A stretch of 42,571 bases of DNA from Plakobranchus ocellatus. Taxonomy: Eukaryota > Mollusca > Gastropoda > Plakobranchidae. Shown here one piece after another: positions 34,532 through 42,571 of the stretch; the stretch's first letter is position 1, and every line of letters begins with the position of its first letter. The stretch is from contig BLXT01005114.1 of assembly GCA_019648995.1 (NCBI GenBank), positions 608,790-651,360 of the forward strand, given 5' to 3'. The translations under genes and the position numbers were made by a program. The notes under the pieces are model-generated. The model saw nothing but the letters and a program-made list of their open reading frames with translations. It ran no database searches and had not been told where the DNA came from.

Positions 34532-35040
34532 AGGTCGCTGGGAGAGTCTGTAGATGTGAAAATGCCAGCCACTGTGTAATGCAGTTTTCAAAAGGAACAA
34601 AATATGCAGCTTTACCAGCAACTTGCACCAGTCACATGAGCATTTACTCCAGCGGAACATGCCATTATGGTATGCTGTCAAAGTACAAGGGTTGTATGAA
34701 GTGTGAATGAAGTATGAGTGGAGCTTTTTAATTTCTTCTTATTGCTTTTTGAAGTGTTTTTTTTTTTTTTCCATGTAGAAGGAAGCTTTTTTAGCAATTT
34801 GATTTATAAAAATTTCATCTGAGATTTTGTTGTATGTCATTCATAGGCCATTGATTTTGTATTTTCACTTGTCACCTAATCATTCAAACCCAGTTTTATT
34901 TATTAGTAGCAAAAATACATATTTTTAAATTTTTTGGGGGGGATGGCTATAAAGCAAAAAAGACACTGATCCTTTTCACAAGAATGCAATTTATTTTCCT
35001 ATCACGTTAATGCCCTTTTGTGATCTTTTTCTTTTCCTCA

Positions 35041-35510
35041 TAGTTGCATACATAAATGGATAAGGATTGGAAAGGCTTGGATGGAAGGATTCTAAGCATT
35101 GGAATATGTTGGAATTTTTAGGATTGGATTTGGATTGCAGTAGGTTTAGGTTGGAAAACAAGCACTCTCATGTCTGGGAAGTTTGGATATGGAGTTGGAT
35201 AGGAAGCTTGTAGGATTTGGGAAACGCTCTTATTTTACACTACAAGTTTGGATATATGCATCTGGATAGGAGCTGTTAAGGGATTGTGGAGCTCTCTTTG
35301 TCACATTTGCAATCTATGGATATGGATCAGGATAGGAGGCTAGAATTTGCACAAGTCCTTTCTTTCACTTAAAGTTGTGTAAAACCTTTTCTGGAGAGGA
35401 GGAGGCATTTTGTTTATTTTAAGAAAAAAACAAATCAAAAAACCAACAGATCAATCATAAATAATGGAAATCAGGAATCAGGAGGAGGGAGGAAAAGATG
35501 GAAACCAGTG
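35041..35510 (+). promoter_or_regulatory. GGA-rich cluster, candidate SRSF1 autoregulatory binding region
   Basis: By hand I count about 38 GGA triplets in 470 bases, where about 7 are expected from random equal-base sequence. They appear as ATTGGA, TATGGA, AGGAAG and GGAGG. GGA is the established core motif of SRSF1. Function is inferred. Confidence 0.45.
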
Positions 35511-36412
35511 AATAAGCTGAATTCCATCACCAATGAAACTGAAACTCTGTGGATTCACACTCGTGAAGGATTGGACAAATTAAAAATAGAGGGTTGGCTT
35601 CTTGGCACTTAAAGAAGCCCTTTCACAGTGTTTCCCATTGAACCATCCTTTGGAAGTCAGAACTATATATGTGTAAAGCAATAAAGTAGTTTAACATTTA
35701 TCCTGTAAACGAATGTTTGGTAAGATTGAGGAGGGAAACTATGATCTAGGCTAAATGTCTTTGGATGATGCCTTTTATTTTTTAATTATTTTTTTTTGGA
35801 GACATACCCTCTACAAGGAAATTTGCAAAGGATTGACAGGAAAAATATTCAGGCCTGTCTACAGTTTTTACTAGGGGAGCAGTGACTTTCTTGGATACCT
35901 TCACACACTTGGATATGGATATAACTATCTTTGCTTAGGAGGGGATTTTTTTAACCAATTTTTTTCAGCAAGAGGATCAAACATTTCTATGAGGTAAATA
36001 TATCAGCAAAAAATGTCATTCCTCCCCATACTACATTTTTTTTTATAAATACTTTCCTTGTGTCTACACTGAAAAAATTTCCAACAGTTTCACCATAACA
36101 TTACTCATGAAACAAAAGTTCTAATATTTTGTAAATTGATTCATAATGAATAAAAAACTATCTTTGAATATCATTTTTAACAAATAAATCAATGGTTAAG
36201 GGTGAGGTTTTTTTTTGTTTTTTTTTTTTAAACAAATTTTTTTAATAAATGGTTTTTTTTTCCGTTTTAAGCTGAGGATTTTGTGTTTAGGATCATTTCA
36301 GTATGGTCCGTTTTGAAACCAGCATCACCTGCCATTTACATTCATCTCAATATTGTCACTACTGCATACCTGTCTGTGTGTGTTTTTTTTTGTTTTTCTG
36401 TTTTTATCTGTT

Positions 36413-36453
36413 AATAAACGATCATCTTAAAATTTGTAATGAACTCAAATAAA
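36413..36453 (+). terminator. Polyadenylation signals for SRSF1
   Basis: AATAAA at 36413-36418 and again at 36448-36453. A GT-rich tract (TTTTGTGTGTGTTTGAG) follows near 36530. Confidence 0.5.
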
Positions 36454-36539
36454 TTGTTAAAAACTTTTATTTATTTTGCTTTTTTTTCTCATGACTCGTA
36501 TCTGTCGGCAGTCACTCTATTTGCTGGAGCTTTTGTGTG

Positions 36540-37600
36540 TGTTTGAGTGATTTAATCTTTACTTACATGTATGTTGATGGAATATAGCTGGAAATGTCAC
36601 TTGTGACTGTACTGAATGAGCCACAAGTCACAAACTTCTCATTTTGAATTTTAAACATTTCCCAAGTTACCCTGTTTCATGTTGTATTGAAAAAATAGAA
36701 GTTTGTCAAGTAGAGCCTGTACCACACAAATACCTTGAGCTGCAGTTTTTGCAGCCTCAAATTTTGTCCCCTTCCATACAGTGTCGCAACATCAGAAATT
36801 TGATGTTTTTCTCTTTTAAAAGTTATTTTTTAATTTTTTTAGTGAGACCGTCCAAACAGGCCATAATTGCATGAGAATTCTAAGCAAACCAAATAGACCT
36901 AGGCTTGTAGATTTGTCTTATCTTTCATTCAGTTGCTTGTGGTTTTTTGTTACTGTATAAGAACTAGTAAGTACCTTTGAACAGTATTTTCAGATGAAAA
37001 TATCTGAATTCAAATGTAGGCTTTACAAATTTATTATATCACTGTGGCATTTTTAAAATGAAAATTTTGAGAACAGGACAAAGCAATAGCTGGTCAAAGA
37101 TGACATGCTTAAAAATCTGCTTAGCCTGACTAAAAATAGCTTTTCAGTAGAGTTTTTTGCCTCCGATTAAGGCAAAACTGTATCGATAATTGCAAATGAA
37201 ATTAAAAATAAGAAAGAATTAACATGAGAAATCACAGTCAAAACTAAAAAAATAAGCTTCCATTTCAATGTTGCATTGAATCTCTAAAACTTGTAGGCTA
37301 TTTCTTGCAGCTAAAGATTTTAAAGCAGTCTTTGATGCAGCTAGAAATAAAGCCTACTTTTTAGACTTAAGGAGCACAAAGCTGGGTTTTTGGTGTGCTG
37401 AGCTGCAATGCTTAGTAGGTCTAGGGTCAAAAGGGTAAGTTTTTTCTGTAAGGAATGAATTCTACGGTATCATGGGCAAATCGCTTTTTTTTTTTTTTTA
37501 AAAGGACATATTGCCATCCTCAATTTAATACTAATCTGACGAATAATTTGCATTGTCCTTATAAAGTCTAAGTACTACACAAAAGATGTATAAAACACAT
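36540..37600. other. Intergenic DNA, no gene seen
   Basis: AT-rich with only short open frames. Confidence 0.6.
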
Positions 37601-38055
37601 GAGGGTTTGCCAAAACGTGGCCTGTCATCATAGCTGTGTGGAAAAGATTTTCTACAAGCTTTTTTTTGAAAAAATTGTACTCGTTAATACACAGAATTTA
37701 ATTTTGTGAGTATAATGGCGTACGAAATACTGCTTTATGTTTAAAAAATCGGTTTTGGATCCATCCTTGCTGTCTAAATTAACCAAATAAGTTCCAAACA
37801 TAATTATGATGACAAAATCATTAAAAAAGTGGTCACGCATCAACTAATTAAGCTCATTCACCACCAAATGAAGAGACACAGATAATTTTTTTTACATGAA
37901 TCTACTCCTGCTATCCAACTCTGCATGATTATTACCTCACTGACAGTGATACTCACCTGGGCTGTATCCCTTTGTAAATGAAGATTTTTTTTTCAAAATG
38001 CAGTAAAAAATGTGACACAATTTTGGTGCCCACTTTTTGGCAATCGCTCATATAA
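37601..38055 (-). mobile_element. MITE-like repeat, copy C
   Basis: Left end GAGGGTTTGCCAAAACGTGG, right end TTTTTGGCAATCGCTCATAT: the inverted termini of copy B. Same orientation as copy A. Its internal frame is interrupted. Confidence 0.78.
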
Positions 38056-38459
38056 ATATCTACTCATATATTCATGTGGAAATAGGATTGTAGTGGCAAT
38101 AAAAAATAATTGGCTGTTCAATAAATAAGGAAAATTTTGAGGTCTACATATTTCATAAATGTATTTTTTTCACATAGGGTAAGAAGGCGATTGAACCTTA
38201 TTTATATAATTATAAATCATCTATTCTTTTTTAACTCTGGTTGTTCAACCTTAAATTCTTTTACGGTAATATTTAATACAGTGTTATTGTTATCCATAAA
38301 AATATCTAAGGAAACCGAAACATATATACTAAGCTAGTAAAAAATCAAGACTTTTGGGATCTCTTGTAATGGCAAGCTTTCTATGTATTTGTGAATGGGA
38401 GTCCTTGACCCTGATGGTAGATAGTGGGAGGAGAATTAAAAGTTGTTGAGATATTTCCA

Positions 38460-38880
38460 CAAGCTATCAACATCTCATTCAAGGACCATATCACTTATCA
38501 CATCAGTGTCACCAATGAAACAGTCAAGATGCATCCGATACATGTGCTACTTATTAAGCTGCACATTGACCTAACGCTAGTCAAACCAAACAACGGAACC
38601 TAAATTGTACAGCTGCACTGCCTGTTACCCGAGTCTTGCCAAAACCATTCCGCAATACACTGTACAGGAGGGATGAGGAAGAGACATACCTGATGGTACA
38701 AAGAAAAGGGTTGGACAAAATCCGTGAATGGATAGGCATGATATACTGATATAGACTAAGGAGAGCAGAGAAATTGGGGTAGAATGGAGGAAACTTGTAG
38801 CTATCAGCCACCCTGAGGGGCCGCAAAGGATGAAAATCTATGGGATTGTGATGATGATTTTTAAAAAATGGAAAAAATAT
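38460..38880 (+). mobile_element. Probable LINE 3' remnant
   Basis: One frame ends GVEWRKLVAISHPEGPQRMK, then IYGIVMMI with a TGATGATGAT tail, like the C-terminus of non-LTR retrotransposon ORF2. Upstream frames are broken. Confidence 0.4.
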
Positions 38881-40118
38881 ATCGGTACAAATTCTGCATT
38901 AAGAATAGTATAATGTGTGAGCGAGTCAAGAACTTGTGAAAGTTTACTACTAAAAGGCCAATTTTAAAGAAAAATCATGATGGTCACTTCTTACAAGATT
39001 TTTATCCTATAACTTAGTACATGTATAAGATATGGAAAGCTAGTTCTTTGTTATGTTATCTTTGTACACCTCAACATCCCGTCTTCCAATAAAAAGTTGT
39101 TTTAACTTTTTTTATTCATGAACCTTATTTTGGCCCCTAGGTTTACAAGGTTGAATACAAATTGCAAATGTAGGCCTACTATAGTAAAAATTATGAACTA
39201 AACAAAACTTAGAAAATCACTGTACATGCACAGTGAAAGTGGCCCCCAAAACCTGAGCTTTGGTCTCCAAACGCGACAAAACTAATCTCAGCGTTCACAA
39301 CATGTCTGGCAACCCTGGTTTTATTGTTTTCATAAAACAAAACAAAGAAGATGCCGATGGATGCTTCTAAATGTTATCAAGATTTGTCGAGAGCTTTTAA
39401 TTAAATTAAAGCAGCTCATCCTTTTCTAAAAAAAAAAGTTCTCAAATTAAAAAAAAGTGTACCGACTACCGGTATTCTCAACGGGCAATTGTAAAGAAAG
39501 GAAGGCAATGACTGTCATAAACTTGAAATAAATGATCAAATGAATGCATTGAAATTGAAAGCTGCTAAGCTCAACATAATCTGGGTCCTTTACTTTTTTT
39601 TCTCTAGTTTTATTTAACAATAAAATACTGTATAAGAAAAAGGTGTTCAAATTTGTTGTTGGCATGGTTTTAACTGCTGTACTGTAAGTACGTAATTTGA
39701 CTTCTCAAAATTGAATAAACATTGCTTATCTCATGCACTTTGTACATCATTACATGTTACATTCAAGCGGTTAAGTTAAAGTGTACGATAATATAGTAAG
39801 ATTTAATAATGTTAAAGTTGACATCAACATGGGGAGGGGGAAGAGACAAATGTTGACAACAGTTGACCTGCGGGGGTCAATTTTAGCCAAATTTTGGTTG
39901 ACGTCAAATTTGAATCGTCCCTATGCATGAATATAATGAAATATTTCCTCAACTCTTAAAAAAGAAAAAAAATATTTTAAGCATGTAAATGAAATATGCA
40001 AAACTATACTTCACACAAATAATTTTAAAAATTACAATACAAAATCTGAACTCCCAGAAACATTAAGTTTAAGAATCCTGAGGATGCAATGGTGGTTGAA
40101 GAAGGAAATTAAATAAAT
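38881..40118. other. Intergenic DNA, no gene seen
   Basis: AT-rich; nothing recognisable. Confidence 0.6.
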
Positions 40119-41655
40119 ATAGGGGATATTCAAGTATAATCTTGTGCATTGGGGGGTTCTCTTCTTTTGTAACTAAGGAAAGCATAAGAGGGAGGGTGTC
40201 CCTGTTGAACCAATGTATTATTACACTTTTGTGAGGGTAAAACAAAAAGGGAAAAAATGTCTACATAACAAAAGAGGTAACATTAACAATTCTTATTGGA
40301 CATTAAAAAAAACAAACAAACAATTAATGAATTAGTCTAACTATTTTATCACCTTAACGTATATTATTAGAATTTTGATTTTCCATTTTTGCCAGTTTGA
40401 ATGATTTACTAATACTTTCTGTATAAATGTAGAATTGCACACACAACTATGTGCATTGGATGTTTTCCATGAATATGTATCGGTATGTAAAGAGTATAGA
40501 GCAGTGATAGTTCTATGAATTTGCACGATAAAATGTCATCTTATCATAATTATCATTATTATTTTGATCAATATTACATTACATGCATGATTGTTATAAT
40601 TTTTAGTTTACTATAGTCATAAAGAGGTCCACAAAAGCAGTTTGACTGTTACACCGAGAGATGAAATAAGTTCAAATACAGTAATTCGTTTACAGCTGTC
40701 TTTTAATCCACAAGATAATCGAATGTTGAATGTTCACCTTGTCACAAAGTAGTAGTAAGCCGAAAATAAAGTATGGTTTCTGCGGCAATAAGCCATTGCA
40801 TTGCAAATTTATTCAAATTCTTTTGTCATCCAAAAGATCTAGATTAAAACAAAAAAAAATTTACCAATTAGCATACTCAATGATTGCTGAGAGCTCCAAG
40901 ATCTTGGGATCCAACAAAATCTATTCTCCACTTAACGATTAGGGGACGTTCAAATATAATCTTACACTTTCGAGGGGGGGTCCTTCTCCTGTAAGGACAA
41001 CGTGGGGGGGAAGGCGGCTTGAACCAATGTAATATTACACTTTTGTGAGTGGAAAAAATAAAAAGGAAAAAAAATTCAACGTCAGAATTAAGACAAAACG
41101 GGATAGGTAACTACTCTTAACAGACAATCAATAAATTAATCAGCCCAACAGTATTTTATCTCATATAATTATATTAGATTGGTTTTCCAATTTTTGCTAG
41201 TTTGAATGATTTATTTAATTACTTTGTAAAAATGTAGAATTGCATAATATGTGCTTATGAATGTTATGTAAAGTGCATAGAGCAGTGATTATACTATGGA
41301 TTTTCGCAATACAAATATCGCATTTTCATTATTATTTTTATTTATTATTATTGTTGTTGTTAATATCATGAAAGATCCACAAAAGCACTTTGACCGTTAC
41401 ACCGATTAAAAAAAAAAAAGTTCAACTTCAGTAATTCATATTACTCTCTTTTAATCCATAAGATAATCGATTGTTGCATGTTCATCGTGTCACAAAGTAG
41501 TAATCCTAAAATATGTAAAGATTGCGACAGTAAGTTATTGCTTTGGAAATTATTTCAAATTCTTTCGTCATCCGATATTTACCAATTTGCATACTCAGTG
41601 ATTACTGCTCCAGGTCTTTCGTATCCAACAAAATCTATTCTCCAGATATCGAATA
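40119..41655. repeat. Tandem duplication, period about 820 bp (two copies)
   Basis: Copy 1 starts at 40119 (AGGGGATATTCAAGTATAAT), copy 2 at about 40939 (AGGGGACGTTCAAATATAAT). Ordered matches run the whole length to ATCCAACAAAATCTATTCTCC. Each copy has a short Met-started frame at its end (MFTLSQSS and MFIVSQSS). Confidence 0.9.
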
Positions 41656-41699
41656 TTGACAGTTGTTTAAAAAAGCAATTACTATGTGCCAGAATGTCT

Positions 41700-42520
41700 A
41701 CTACTTTACTAGTCCTTGTGAGAGTCTTAATAAAGAGCCCGTGGTTCAAATCCTAAAGAAAGCCAGTTGCAAAGTATTTTCTTTCACAACAAATGACGCA
41801 GGAATATACGCATTGTTAAGGAAAATAAATAATGGCGGTTTTGTATGTATCAACAGTATGCATTCTAATTTTTTTCTTTGCTCCTTCAAAATTTCAACTT
41901 CTCTCGGCTGCTTTCCAATTTATACAACTCAAGAAGAATACACACTTAGCATAAATGTACGCTAAAATCTTGTATAGCAATTAGCATTAGCACTAAAATA
42001 GCAGGTAAGTTTTCATGAGCGGTGGCCTAGACCAACAGGCCAGGGCAACGACCATGCGTGCATGCAAAATTTCATTAATTCATGATCATTAAACATTTTG
42101 AAAAAGACGATGTCCGCTAGTCCTTGTGAGAGTCTTAATAAAGAGTCTATGGTTCAATTCATAAAGAAAGCCAGTTGCAGGGTATTTTCTTTCCCAACCC
42201 CTGACGCAGGAATACACATTTTAATGAAAAAATAATTAAATTATAGCAGTTTTGTAGCAACAGTATGCATTCTATAGTCCTTCAAACTTTCAATTTTTCT
42301 CGGCTGCTTTCTACTTTTCTACTTCTAGCCTGCAACTCAAGCAGAATGCACACTTGAACTAATTTGAACGTTAAACCACTTAAAGCCGTGTATAGGACTA
42401 GGAGGTAAATTTTCGTGAGCGGAGGCCAAGCCCAACAAGCCAGAACAACGACTATGAGCATTGAAAATTTCATAATCATAATGTCATGTTCATTCGTTTT
42501 GAAAAAGACAATTCTTAAAC
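41700..42520. repeat. Tandem duplication, period 408 bp (two copies)
   Basis: TCCTTGTGAGAGTCTTAATA occurs at 41713 and 42121. The copies stay alignable through AAGCCAGTTGCA, TGACGCAGGAATA, CTCGGCTGCTTTC and GAGCGG.GGCC to TTTTGAAAAAGAC. Confidence 0.9.
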
Positions 42521-42571
42521 TATAGTTAATGCTTAGTAAGTTAACACGCCATCGACGATTATTATTATTAT

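Larger units (their letters stand above)
33223..36475 (+). other. SRSF1: Probable SRSF1 3' UTR
   Basis: No other gene is visible between the stop codon and the AATAAA signals at 36413 and 36448, which are followed by a GT-rich stretch near 36530. An earlier AATAAA at 35680 could give a shorter form. Vertebrate SRSF1 also has a long, autoregulated 3' UTR. Extent inferred. Confidence 0.5.

Noticed and set aside
41735-41755. GGTTCAAATCC, a good match to a tRNA B box, suggesting a SINE head
   Set aside because: No A box or cloverleaf upstream, and the second tandem copy has lost the match.
1-42571. CRISPR arrays, bacterial operons, rRNA or tRNA genes
   Set aside because: No spaced identical repeats, no ribosome-binding-site/ORF layout and no cloverleaf or rRNA core words were seen; the sequence is animal genomic DNA.

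Overview
The window is nuclear DNA from an animal. It is AT-rich, has long introns with GT/AG boundaries, and carries many decayed transposons and microsatellites. A gastropod or other mollusc is my best guess. The reasons are the SRSF1 and class C receptor proteins, the many AGGCCTA and CTAGATCTAG-type words, and the RTE-like LINE pieces typical of such genomes. The assignment is inference, because no taxonomic marker gene is present.

Positions 952-14859, minus strand: the 5' part of a large secreted or membrane receptor gene. I could join thirteen coding exons by hand. Every junction has GT/AG sites and matching reading phase, giving 880 codons with no stop; the gene then runs off the left edge. 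The protein starts with a signal peptide and carries one complete Venus-flytrap (VFT) ligand-binding module of the class C GPCR / metabotropic glutamate receptor type (about residues 40-500). A short Cys-containing linker follows, then a second, different VFT module (from about residue 528). This tandem-VFT layout in one open frame is the main result. A 5'-truncated LINE lies antisense in intron 1.

Positions 14869-23700: upstream and intergenic DNA. It holds a three-copy degenerate tandem repeat (unit about 551-577 bp), a 19-bp-stem GGA/TCC hairpin inside a long purine/pyrimidine mirror tract, a decayed LINE endonuclease region carrying a tiny palindromic insertion with 9-bp direct repeats, and an (AT)n tract.

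Positions 23741-33222, plus strand: a complete four-exon gene for the splicing factor SRSF1 (ASF/SF2; 223 aa, short RS tail). Its 7.3-kb first intron is packed with nested DNA transposons: a 246-bp element with 8-bp target duplications, a candidate 3.5-kb element with 13-bp inverted ends, and inside that a 1.5-kb element with perfect 19-bp inverted ends that includes a 921-N assembly gap. The probable 3' UTR (to about 36.47 kb) contains a 157-bp tandem duplication, a strong unused-looking 3' splice site and a striking cluster of GGA triplets, the core motif SRSF1 itself binds.

Positions 36480-42571: no host gene seen. There are a third copy of a dispersed MITE-like repeat (others at 7.56 and 30.59 kb), a probable LINE 3' remnant, and two tandem duplications (periods about 820 and 408 bp) filling the right end.
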